This document shows, piece after piece, positions 8,629 to 15,647 of a stretch of DNA of 64,000 nucleotides (position 1 is the first letter of the stretch; every line of letters begins with the position of its first letter). Source of the stretch: Pauljensenia sp902373545 (GTDB taxonomy: Bacteria > Actinomycetota > Actinomycetes > Actinomycetales > Actinomycetaceae); assembly GCF_041432775.1 (NCBI RefSeq), contig NZ_JAPWAG010000005.1, positions 1 through 64,000 on the forward strand. Reading direction: 5' to 3'. The position numbers and the translations under genes were made by a program. The notes beneath the pieces were generated by a model, which was not told where the DNA came from, did not search any database, and saw only the letters and a list, made by a program, of their open reading frames with translations.

Positions 8629-9450
8629 TCAGCCCCACGGGCTCCCGTCGGTGCGCCAGCCGATAAACACCCAGGTGACGGGCAACGCGTAGTCGAGGAC
8701 CCACATCTGCGACGTCTCCCCAGACGGGGATTCGGCTGCCCGGCGCACGATGTGCTGGGCCGAGTAGGCGTCGAAGAGTCGCTGCTCGCGCGCGGTGAAC
8801 GGCTCCGGGCCGGCCAGGCGGCGCAGGTCGGCGCGGGCCTCGTCGAAGGAAGAAAGACGCATCGGGCGGAAGGTCCGTGTGGTCGCGACAACCGGGATCC
8901 GCCCCAGGGATGTGAGTGCGCGGGTCACGTCGCGGACGACGCGTGGGCGCTTGGCCGTGCGCCCCAGGTAGGTGAGCAGGCGCGGGTCGCGGGAGGGGAG
9001 CAGGCTGTCGGGCACGACGACCGCCGCTCTGGACCTGGCCGCAGAGTCGAGCTTGGCGACGAAGGGGCCCACGGCCTCGGCCATGAGGGAACGGGAGGCG
9101 AAGGCGACGTCGACGCTGTCGGTGCCGAGACCTGCCGCCTCCCAGTCGTCTTCCCACGCCAGGAGGTGGGACGTGATGGGCAGGTGCTCTGCGGCTGCGC
9201 GCTCGTCGAGGATCGCGAGCATCGCCTCGGCGAAGTCGCAGCCGTGGACGCGGTGCCCGGCCCGGGCGAGGGGGACGGCGAGTGTGCCCGTCGCGCAGCC
9301 CATATCCAGGACCTCCTCGCCCGCTTCGAGCGCGAGCAGATCGAGGAGCCATCGCTCGTAGTCGCTGGTCGCGTCTCTCGTGAACGTCGTGGCCCGCTTG
9401 TTCCAATAGGCCTGCGAGTCTCGGTTGATTGTGCTGTCGTGTGTCGCCAT
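8629..9450 (-). CDS. SAM-dependent methyltransferase
   Basis: 273 aa. VLDMGCATGTLAVPLA is the SAM-binding motif I, followed by VHGCDFAEAM (motif II acidic region). The substrate is unknown; the N-terminus TINRDSQAYWNKRA is typical of small class-I methyltransferases. The ATG at 9450 is favoured because AAGGG lies 7 nt upstream and because the partial duplicate at 10347-10573 begins homology at the same codon; a GTG at 9465 is the alternative. Convergent with arfB. Confidence 0.75.
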   Translation of the reverse strand: MATHDSTINRDSQAYWNKRATTFTRDATSDYERWLLDLLALEAGEEVLDMGCATGTLAVPLARAGHRVHGCDFAEAMLAILDERAAAEHLPITSHLLAWEDDWEAAGLGTDSVDVAFASRSLMAEAVGPFVAKLDSAARSRAAVVVPDSLLPSRDPRLLTYLGRTAKRPRVVRDVTRALTSLGRIPVVATTRTFRPMRLSSFDEARADLRRLAGPEPFTAREQRLFDAYSAQHIVRRAAESPSGETSQMWVLDYALPVTWVFIGWRTDGSPWG

Positions 9451-9473
9451 GAGAGGGCCCTTCACTGCGCCTT

Positions 9474-9517
9474 ACATGCATGTCTTGATAGAGGTTATGT
9501 ATGTATAATGACATGCA
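9474..9517. promoter_or_regulatory. Antitoxin promoter with palindromic operator
   Basis: TGCATGTC (9477-9484) and GACATGCA (9510-9517) form a perfect inverted repeat around a TATAAT -10 box (9504-9509); ACATGCATGT at 9474-9483 is a palindrome. This suits autorepression by the RelB-like product of 9533-9802. A related sequence (TATAATGTCATGCAAAAGGAGG-like) precedes the fic gene. Confidence 0.65.
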
Positions 9518-9532
9518 GAAGGAGGTTTGTGC

Positions 9533-9802
9533 ATGGCAACCGTGAATTTTAGTGTGCGCATGGATGCAGATCTTAAGCGTGAGGTTGAAGCGATCTACGC
9601 GGAGCTTGGTATGAATCTGACGTCCGCTGTGAACGCTTTCCTGCGTCAGAGCGTGCGGGTGGGTGGAATGCCCTTCGATCTGCGTCTGAATGAGCAGCAG
9701 CGTGAGACTGTCTTGGCGATGTTGGAAGCGGAGCAGCTGGCCTCTGATCCAGGTGTTGAGACCATGGATGTTGAAGACGCTCTGGCGGAGTTGAAGCGCT
9801 AG
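9533..9802 (+). CDS. RelB/DinJ-family antitoxin
   Basis: 89 aa. VNFSVRMDADLKREVEAIYAELGMN is a ribbon-helix-helix DNA-binding N-terminus (DinJ/RelB type), and the C-terminus (VETMDVEDALAELKR) would wrap a YafQ/RelE toxin. GGAGG at 9521-9525 lies 7 nt from the ATG. The stop shares one base with the start of the toxin reading frame, the normal coupled arrangement. The toxin itself is truncated, so the antitoxin may now act alone. Confidence 0.85.
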   Translation: MATVNFSVRMDADLKREVEAIYAELGMNLTSAVNAFLRQSVRVGGMPFDLRLNEQQRETVLAMLEAEQLASDPGVETMDVEDALAELKR

Positions 9803-9966
9803 TGTCTCTGAAAGTCGTTTGGACAACGAAGTTTAAGCGCGACTACAAGCGTGCGATGAAGCGCGGGCTCGACATGAATCGTCTGGATGAGATTATTCGA
9901 ACGTTGGCTGCAGGCCGGGAGCTTGCTGTCGTGCATCGGGATCATGCTCTCGGAATGGCCGCGTGA
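9802..9966 (+). pseudogene. Truncated YafQ/RelE-family toxin
   Basis: The GTG-started frame encodes 54 aa beginning VSLKVVWTTKFKRDYKRAM, which matches the N-terminal half of YafQ-type mRNA interferases (~90 aa). The reading reaches HRDHAL and then runs into unrelated GMAA and a stop, just where the family normally continues into its catalytic C-terminus. The catalytic half is missing, so the toxin should be inactive. The break lies near 9950, at the junction with a threonine-aldolase remnant. Confidence 0.7.
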
Positions 9967-10346
9967 ATTCATCCTATGCGCTGCCTAACTTTTCCAGCGA
10001 TTACCAGGAGGGTGCGCACGCCCGGGTGCTCGACGCCCTTGTCGCCACCAACATGGAACAGGCCAGCGGATATGGCACCGACGAGCACTGCGAGCGCGCC
10101 CGCGACCTGATCCGAGGCGCCTGCGCCGTCCCCGACGCGGACGTGTACTTCCTGGTCGGCGGCACCAAATGCGGCGCCCTCTTCGGCGAGGCCGTGGTGA
10201 TCCCCGAGCGCGGGTCGATCCGCCAGTTCGTCACTCAGATGAAACAGCACGGCGCGCTCCTGGCCAAGGGGCGCCTGCTCGGGGTCCAGTTCGAGGCGCT
10301 TTTCGAGGATGACCTGTACGTGCGCATCGGCGCCCCGGCGGTCGAG
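9966..10346 (+). pseudogene. Threonine aldolase (LtaE-type) remnant with internal deletion
   Basis: The frame reads NFSSDYQEGAHARVL...ATNMEQASGYGTDEHCE, the N-terminus of a PLP-dependent low-specificity L-threonine aldolase. It reaches FLVGGT and continues directly as KCGALFGEAVVIPE, the region just after the PLP-binding lysine loop (normally GGTK). About 130 central residues are therefore gone, probably by recombination between two GGT-encoding direct repeats. The 3' end stops at ~10346, where a copy of the methyltransferase 5' end begins on the other strand. Non-functional. Confidence 0.75.
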
Positions 10347-10573
10347 GCCTCGGCAAAGTCGCAGCCGTGGACGCGGTGCCCGGCGCGGGCGAGGGGGACG
10401 GCGAGCGTGCCCGTCGCGCAGCCCATATCCAGGACCTCCTCGCCCTCCATGAGCGCAAGAAGGTCCATGAGCCAACGCTCGTACTCGCCGGTCGCGAACC
10501 GGGTAAAGGTCGCGGCCCGCTTGTTCCAATAGGCCTGCGAGTCTCGGTTGATTGTGTTGTCGTGTGTTGACAT
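10347..10573 (-). pseudogene. Partial duplicate of the methyltransferase 5' end
   Basis: 227 bp aligned without gaps to 9224-9450. It encodes STHDNTINRDSQAYWNKRAATFTRFATGEYERW and on through VLDMGCATGTLAV to CDFAEA, then breaks into antisense aldolase DNA. Only the first ~75 of 273 residues are present, so it cannot be a working enzyme. It is a direct repeat of the intact gene and seems to have carried the divergent promoter with it. Confidence 0.8.
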
Positions 10574-10627
10574 GGGCTGGTCCTTCGATGCGCCTACTGT
10601 TAAGAGCCTCACGAGAGGTCTTGCACG

Positions 10628-10648
10628 TATAATGTCATGCAAAAGGAG
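10628..10648 (+). promoter_or_regulatory. fic -10 box and ribosome-binding site
   Basis: TATAAT at 10628-10633 is followed by TCATGCAAAAGGAGG, nearly the sequence at the relB promoter (9504-9525). The AAAGGAGG at ~10641-10648 is 8 nt from the GTG start. The similarity suggests that promoter and operator were duplicated along with the methyltransferase 5' end. Confidence 0.6.
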
Positions 10649-10656
10649 GCCCTGTC

Positions 10657-11406
10657 GTGAGCGAAACTGAGATCGGCGCGCGTCGTTCGGCGCTGCTGAT
10701 GCGGCTTCGCGACGAAAAAGATGCAGGTGTGCGTGGGGGCGTCTACCACCGCCTACAGGTGGAGATGACCTACAACTCCAATCACATCGAGGGTTCTCAG
10801 CTGTCCGAGGAACAGACCCGTCTTATCTTCGAGACGGCGACTGTTGGCGGCGAGGGCCTGAGAGTCGATGACATTATCGAGGCGCGGAACCACTTCCGCG
10901 CTATCGATCGCGTCATCGAATGCGCCGGAACTCCTATCGGCGAGGAATATGTGAAGGATCTGCATCGCATACTGAAGCAGGGGAGCATCCAGGCTGATCT
11001 TGATTGGTTTGCGGTCGGCGATTACAAGCGTCTGCCGAACGAGGTCGCAATGCGTGAGACGAGCGCGCCCGCTGATGTTGCTGAGCATATGCGGCCTCTG
11101 TTCGAGTGCGTCAACGATGTTGATTCTCTCGCGCAGATCCTGGACTGGCATGTGCGCTTCGAACGCATCCATCCTTTCCAGGATGGTAACGGGCGGGTTG
11201 GTAGGCTCCTCATGCTTCAACAGTGCCTCGCCGCGGGAGTCCTCCCGTTCATCATCACCGACGATCTGAAGGCCTTCTACTACCGAGGTCTGGAGAGGTG
11301 GGGTGACGAGAATGGTTTCCTCATGGATACGTGCCTGAGTGCGCAGGACCGTTTCGCGGTGATGCTCGATTACTTCCGGGTCCCCTACGAGCGTTCGGCT
11401 AACTAG
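10657..11406 (+). CDS. Fic-domain protein (probable AMP transferase)
   Basis: 249 aa. HPFQDGNGRVGR (about residues 172-183) is the complete Fic active site: catalytic His, anion-binding GNGR. SNHIEG near residue 47 fits the N-terminal inhibitory helix motif (S/T)xxxE(G/N) of class II Fic proteins, whose Glu blocks ATP binding in cis. It therefore probably AMPylates a protein target and is self-inhibited, or also de-AMPylates. Its target is unknown. It sits beside a toxin-antitoxin remnant. Confidence 0.88.
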   Translation: MSETEIGARRSALLMRLRDEKDAGVRGGVYHRLQVEMTYNSNHIEGSQLSEEQTRLIFETATVGGEGLRVDDIIEARNHFRAIDRVIECAGTPIGEEYVKDLHRILKQGSIQADLDWFAVGDYKRLPNEVAMRETSAPADVAEHMRPLFECVNDVDSLAQILDWHVRFERIHPFQDGNGRVGRLLMLQQCLAAGVLPFIITDDLKAFYYRGLERWGDENGFLMDTCLSAQDRFAVMLDYFRVPYERSAN

Positions 11407-11493
11407 CCATCAGTTGTCGGCGAGGAAGGGATTGTTGCCGTCCGGTAGGCGGGCCGGGTGGATCGGGGTGTCGGTCCGGGCTAGGCTGGGTGT

Positions 11494-12216
11494 ATGACAC
11501 TCAACGAAGAGAAGAACGTTTTTTCTGACCTGGCCGCCTCCCGTCGCTCGACCCGCGCCTTCACGGATCGCGAGATGCCCGCTGGCGTTATCGACGCGAT
11601 CCTCGCTGACGCGACGACGGCGCCGTCCTGGTCGAACACACGCGCTTTCCGCGTCGCGATCGCGTCCGGTGCGCGCGCCCAGCGCCTGCGTGAGCGCTTC
11701 GGGAAGCTGTTTGACGAGGAGATCGAGGCCCACGCCCGCAAGGCCATCGACCCCGACGTGGAGATTCCCGTCCCGGATGGCGACTTCCCGGTGCGCAAGC
11801 GCTATCCAGACGAGCTGCGTCCCGCCCAGATCGAGGTCGCGAAGCTCCTGTATGGCACCTACGGCGTGGAGCGCACCGACATTGAGGGGCGTAACCGCGT
11901 CAACCGTCGCAATGTCATGGCATTCGATGCGCCCGTCATGGGTTTTGTCTTCGTTCACGAGGACATGCTGCCCTGGAGCGCGATGGACGCTGGCCTCATG
12001 CTTCAGACCCTGTTCCTGTCCGCCAAGTCGCGCGGCATCGACTCGTGCCCGGTCGGCATCCTGGCCACCTGGCGCGCCCCCGTCGATGAGGAGTTCGAGA
12101 TCCCCGAAGGCTACAAGTTCATCACCGGCTTCGCCCTCGGCTACGCCGATCCGGACGCGCCGATCAATTCGATGCAGGCGCCGCGCCCGTCGATCCAGCT
12201 CCTCGAAGGCAAGTAA
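11494..12216 (+). CDS. FMN-dependent nitroreductase family protein
   Basis: 240 aa. It starts with SRRSTRAFTDREMP (FMN phosphate-binding Arg/Ser cluster) and ends with CPVGILATWR and FALGYADPDAPIN, the usual C-terminal nitroreductase signature. It would use NAD(P)H to reduce nitroaromatics, quinones or similar electrophiles. TAGGCT at 11482-11487 is six bases before the ATG, which predicts a leaderless mRNA. Confidence 0.85.
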   Translation: MTLNEEKNVFSDLAASRRSTRAFTDREMPAGVIDAILADATTAPSWSNTRAFRVAIASGARAQRLRERFGKLFDEEIEAHARKAIDPDVEIPVPDGDFPVRKRYPDELRPAQIEVAKLLYGTYGVERTDIEGRNRVNRRNVMAFDAPVMGFVFVHEDMLPWSAMDAGLMLQTLFLSAKSRGIDSCPVGILATWRAPVDEEFEIPEGYKFITGFALGYADPDAPINSMQAPRPSIQLLEGK

Positions 12217-12235
12217 CGCTACGAGCGATACATCG

Positions 12236-12499
12236 CTAGTCGTTGAGTTCAGCGCGCAGGTCGGCTAGGCTCACGCGCTGCCCGTCGTCGTTGCGCACCG
12301 CCTCCCGGAAGGCCGCGAGATCGCGCGCATCCTCGAGTTCTTCCAGGGCCAACAAGTCGTCGACGCCAATCACGATCGCAGTGAGGCGGCCGTTTTTCGT
12401 CACACCAATTCGTTCGCCGCCGTAGGACGCTCGTCCGAGGACGTCGGAGAGGTTCGCGCGCAGCTCCCGAGTCGATAGGGTTGTGGCAAGTGTGTTCAT
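12236..12499 (-). CDS. Phd/YefM-family antitoxin, apparently orphan
   Basis: 87 aa. STRELRANLSDVLGRASYGGERIGVTKNGRLTAIV is the Phd/YefM fold, where the N-terminus binds DNA and the C-terminus binds a Doc/YoeB toxin. No toxin gene follows: the minus strand next meets the nitroreductase stop 19 bp away. TAAACT six bases upstream of the ATG suggests a leaderless transcript. It may neutralise a toxin elsewhere or be a relic. Confidence 0.8.
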   Translation of the reverse strand: MNTLATTLSTRELRANLSDVLGRASYGGERIGVTKNGRLTAIVIGVDDLLALEELEDARDLAAFREAVRNDDGQRVSLADLRAELND

Positions 12500-12636
12500 A
12501 GTGTCAGTTTAGTACCTTGTGTACACGTCTGTGTCTGGATGAGCCTTCCTGGGCGTGAACAATTTCCCACGGACATACCTGGCACCCAGGTGAGCGTCTA
12601 CCGTGAAACGGGGCTTCGGCCTCGTGAAACGTTCAC

Positions 12637-12714
12637 AATCGGAAGGACCCCATGTCCAAGAAGTACCTCTCTGTCTGTGAGGGGGCTTCGACGCCCGTGG
12701 ATCGGGGCAGGTAG
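12637..12714 (+). pseudogene. Duplicated 5' fragment of the YkvI-like gene
   Basis: The Shine-Dalgarno and first codons of the downstream gene (ATCGGAAGGACC...ATGTC, then AAGTACCTCTCTGT) are repeated here with only a few changes. The frame at 12652 encodes MSKKYLSV, the same first eight residues, then leaves homology and stops at 12714 after 20 codons. It is either a duplication scar or a short decoy/upstream reading frame. Confidence 0.7.
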
Positions 12715-12806
12715 GTTCCTGCAACCTCGACTGAGACCAAGATCTCAAAGCGCCGTTTTCGTGGGATTAGGTTGAGTGTTAGGTATTTAGTCCCGTTTGT
12801 ACAAGC

Positions 12807-12825
12807 TTAAGTAAGGCTATCTTTA
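12807..12825. promoter_or_regulatory. DtxR/IdeR iron-box-like palindrome
   Basis: TTAAGTAAGGCTATCTTTA agrees with the DtxR/IdeR consensus TTAGGTTAGGCTAACCTAA at 14 of 19 positions, including the central GGCTA. It lies 109 bp upstream of the YkvI-like gene, overlapping where a -35 element would be. Iron-dependent repression of that gene is an inference. Confidence 0.5.
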
Positions 12826-12933
12826 ATCAATTATAAGTATTTCTGCATAGAATGGCGGCAGGCGCTGTCAAACCAGCGCTTGCCGAGGAACTAGGTCGTC
12901 CCTCGGTGCATGTTTGCGATCGGAAGGACCGCC

Positions 12934-14217
12934 ATGTCAAAAAAGTACCTCTCTGTTGCCTTTGCTTATGTGGGAGTGATCGTCGGCGCTGGCCTGGCCA
13001 GCGGCCAGGACCTGCTCCAGTACTTCCTCTCCTTCGGTGCCACCGGATTGATTGGAATCGCCGCCCTGGGAGTCCTCAACATCATCTTCGGCGTTGTCGC
13101 CCTCCAGCTGGGTTCCTACTTCCGCTCCGGCCACCACGATGAAGTTTTTGAACGCATCACTCACCCTGCCGTGCGCCGTGTCATTGATGTGGTGCTCGTT
13201 TTTTCTGGTTTCGCGATGGGCTTCGTGATGCTCGCGGGCGCGGGCGCGAACCTTGAGCAGCAATTCGGTTTGCCCGCGTGGGCTGGCAGTGCCGTGTGCG
13301 CAGGCCTCGTGATTCTCACCGCCTTCCTGGATTTCGATCGAATCATGAAGGTGATCGGCGTCTTTACGCCCATGATCGTCATCGCGATCGTCATTCTCGT
13401 CATTTACTCGCTGGTGACCCCGCACCCGAGCGTGGCCGAGCTGAATGCGACCGCCACGAAGGTTACCCCGGCTCTGCCGAACCTGTGGTTCTCGGCGATC
13501 AACTACTTCGCGCTGTGCGTCGTCAACGGTATCGGCATGGCCTTCGTGCTGGGCGGCTCGGTGCTGCGCATCCGCGAGGCTCGCCTCGCGGGCCGTATCG
13601 GCGGCGCGATCATCGCCCTGGTGATTGGCGGCGATGCCCTCGCCCTCTACCTGAACATGGACCGCATCTGGGACGTCAACGTGCCGGCCCTCGAGATTGC
13701 GCGCATGATTCACCCGGCCTTCGCCTTCGTCTACACGCTCATCATTTTCGCGCTCATCTACAACACGGTCTTCTCGCTCTTCTTCGCGACGGCGCGTCGT
13801 TTCTCGGGTGGGTCGACAAAGCGCATGCGCGTCGTCCTCATGGGCGTTGTCGCGCTGGGGTATGCGGCCTCGCTGATGGGCTTCAAGAAGCTGATCGGCG
13901 GCATGTATCCGATCATCGGCTGGCTGGGCGTCGCGCTCCTGGTGGTCCTGGCTGCGGGCTGGTTGCGTGAGCGCGCGGGCGTCTCGCACGAGGAGAAGCT
14001 GCGCCGCAAGCTCATTCGCCTCCTGGTCCACAAGCATGCCGATCACCTGGAGTACACGGACGAGCATCGCGAAAAGGCCCGGGAGCTCTCCCGAGCGTCG
14101 GTTGCGGACTCCAAGCAGCTGCGCCGCGATGCCAGCACGATCGCCAAGGATATCGCCGATCGTAAGCCCAACGCCTTGCCCTCGGACCTGGTTGCGCAGG
14201 GCGTGGGTGAGCGCTAA
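12934..14217 (+). CDS. YkvI-like membrane transporter of unknown substrate
   Basis: 427 aa. About ten membrane helices follow the start (FAYVGVIVGAGLASGQDLLQYF is the first, with the GxGxxSGxE/Q-type break of APC-superfamily transporters), and the last ~80 residues are a charged cytoplasmic tail. This matches YkvI-family proteins, for which no substrate is established. GGAAGGA at 12921-12927 is 6 nt before the ATG. An iron-box-like site upstream hints at metal-responsive expression. Confidence 0.75.
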   Translation: MSKKYLSVAFAYVGVIVGAGLASGQDLLQYFLSFGATGLIGIAALGVLNIIFGVVALQLGSYFRSGHHDEVFERITHPAVRRVIDVVLVFSGFAMGFVMLAGAGANLEQQFGLPAWAGSAVCAGLVILTAFLDFDRIMKVIGVFTPMIVIAIVILVIYSLVTPHPSVAELNATATKVTPALPNLWFSAINYFALCVVNGIGMAFVLGGSVLRIREARLAGRIGGAIIALVIGGDALALYLNMDRIWDVNVPALEIARMIHPAFAFVYTLIIFALIYNTVFSLFFATARRFSGGSTKRMRVVLMGVVALGYAASLMGFKKLIGGMYPIIGWLGVALLVVLAAGWLRERAGVSHEEKLRRKLIRLLVHKHADHLEYTDEHREKARELSRASVADSKQLRRDASTIAKDIADRKPNALPSDLVAQGVGER

Positions 14218-14271
14218 CGCGCGGATCGCGCGCCGGGCAGTCCGTCGACGAGGCTTCGGCGACCGAGGCGA

Positions 14272-14898
14272 TCAGGGCAGGTCAGGTGCGGGTCTGACTC
14301 GCGAAAGGGACGAGGCCGTGGCTGCCTCGCGCTCGAGGAACCAACGTTTCAGGGTGGCACCTCCCGCATAGCCGCCCGGGCCGGTAGATGCGACCACGCG
14401 GTGGCAGGGACGAATGAGGAGCAACGGGTTGCGCGCCACCGCCCCGCCGACTGCGCGCGCCGACGCGGCGACCCCGGCCTCGCGCAGGCGAGACGCCAGC
14501 TGGCCGTAGGTCATTGTGTGCCCGTAGGGAATGGCGCTCATGGCCTCCCAGACGCGGAGCTGAAACTCGCTGCCCATAGGCGAGAGCGGCACGCGGGCGG
14601 GGGAGGGGACCCGCCAGGCGAAATAGTCGTCCAACCAGGACGCGGCCGCAGCCAATGCGGCCGCGTCCTCGTCTCTTCCAAGGCCCGCGTCGCGCCCGCA
14701 ACCATCGAGGCAGGACACCGACTGCGCGGAAGCGGCCACGGCCTCGTCGACGACGAAGGGATACCCGAAGAAGCGCTGCCCGGCCACCCACAGGCCCACG
14801 AGCGCGCCGCCGCGCACTGCCAGCGTCAGGCGCCCGATGGGGCAGCGATAGGCGGCGAGTGCCGGATCAGAACTGCTCGGGGTGCTCTCGGTAGGCAT
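14272..14898 (-). CDS. ogt: Methylated-DNA--protein-cysteine methyltransferase
   Basis: 208 aa. RPCHRVV (about residues 163-169) contains the acceptor Cys that takes the methyl group from O6-methylguanine; IPYGHTMTYGQLA and AVGGAVARNP form the DNA-binding helix-turn-helix and the asparagine hinge. It is a suicide repair protein. Its first 32 nt overlap the 3' end of the upstream protoglobin gene, so the two are probably co-transcribed. Two copies of the 13-mer GACGAGGCCGTGG lie inside it, in opposite orientations and encoding different peptides. Confidence 0.92.
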   Translation of the reverse strand: MPTESTPSSSDPALAAYRCPIGRLTLAVRGGALVGLWVAGQRFFGYPFVVDEAVAASAQSVSCLDGCGRDAGLGRDEDAAALAAAASWLDDYFAWRVPSPARVPLSPMGSEFQLRVWEAMSAIPYGHTMTYGQLASRLREAGVAASARAVGGAVARNPLLLIRPCHRVVASTGPGGYAGGATLKRWFLEREAATASSLSRVRPAPDLP

Positions 14899-15460
14899 AC
14901 GCCCACACTGTCACGGCGACAGTCACAGCGCGAGTCCAGGCATCGCGGACGGCGCTCAGTTCGTCGCCCTCGAAGCCCTCCGCGAGGAGACGGTGACCGA
15001 CCTCCACAGTGGGCGCGATGAAGGCGAGCACGTAGCGCAGGGGCACGAATGGTGTCGAGTCCGCCCCATCCGCCGCGTTCTTCGCTGCGGACATGTGCCG
15101 TGCGCCGATCAGGTACTGGTAGTCCAACCACGCCTGGTCACGCTCGCGCGTGCACATGTCGATGATCCACTGGGCGAAGCGCGGCTTTGACGCCTGCGCG
15201 TACTCGGGGTTTGGCTGCCCGTCCGGGTGCGCGGAATGTGCTGCCAGATACGTCTTTTGAGCCAGAATTCCGCGCCACGTGTCGACCATTTCCATAGCGT
15301 GTGGCGCCAGGATGGGTTCTGCTCGTGAGAGCAGCTCTGCGTCACCGGGCTGGACGTGTGCGGCGGCCTCGATCTGGCGTAGATCCTCGAGTGTGAGCGG
15401 GGATGTGGGGACGGCATCGGTGCCGTAGGTGTACCCCGACGAGTGGTTGTAAGCGGTTAT
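14867..15460 (-). CDS. Protoglobin
   Basis: About 197 aa. SGYTYG, VDTWRG, HPDGQPN, KPRFAQWIIDMC, DQAWLDYQYLIGARH and PLRYVLAFIAP line up along the whole length of Methanosarcina protoglobin, a single-domain heme globin that binds O2, CO and NO. The YLIGARH histidine region suits heme contact. The start is unclear: AAGGAGG stands 5 nt before an in-frame ATA at 15460, which puts the N-terminus exactly where the family begins, while the nearest in-frame ATG (15526) has no ribosome site. Gas sensing or NO/O2 chemistry are possible roles. Confidence 0.85.
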   Translation of the reverse strand: MTAYNHSSGYTYGTDAVPTSPLTLEDLRQIEAAAHVQPGDAELLSRAEPILAPHAMEMVDTWRGILAQKTYLAAHSAHPDGQPNPEYAQASKPRFAQWIIDMCTRERDQAWLDYQYLIGARHMSAAKNAADGADSTPFVPLRYVLAFIAPTVEVGHRLLAEGFEGDELSAVRDAWTRAVTVAVTVWAYAYREHPEQF

Positions 15461-15632
15461 GAGAACCTCCTTGAAACGATGCGTCGATTGTACAACGTGC
15501 TCTGATCGTGTGGGTCTGTTTGACATCTGGGACTGGTATGGAGCGCAGTTGGGTGGGCGTGGTTCGTGCGAGTTCGCGGCGCGCGTAGCCGCCGTGGTGA
15601 GGTGGCAACGGCGCTGGAGGGGTTGCGCACAA

Positions 15633-15647
15633 TACAATTAACCTGTG
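15633..15647 (+). promoter_or_regulatory. Leaderless-type promoter of the antiporter gene
   Basis: TACAAT (15633-15638) is six bases before the GTG at 15645, and no Shine-Dalgarno is present. The transcript probably begins at the start codon. No convincing -35 is seen. Confidence 0.6.

Larger units (their letters stand above)
12500..12933. other. 434-bp gap: gene-start fragment, AT-rich promoter region
   Basis: The gap holds a duplicate of the ykvI-like gene start (12637-12714), then about 150 bp that is markedly AT-richer than the surroundings and includes an iron-box-like site (12807-12825) and possible -10 boxes (TATAAG 12832-12837, TAGAAT 12848-12853). No other gene is seen. Confidence 0.6.

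Noticed and set aside
8629..12499. Prophage or transposon
   Set aside because: Despite the rearranged look, no transposase, integrase or structural phage gene and no insertion-sequence ends are visible.
12690..12870. AT-rich stretch as an attachment site or island end
   Set aside because: No integrase, tRNA or flanking direct repeat is seen; it is better explained as a promoter region with an iron-box-like site.
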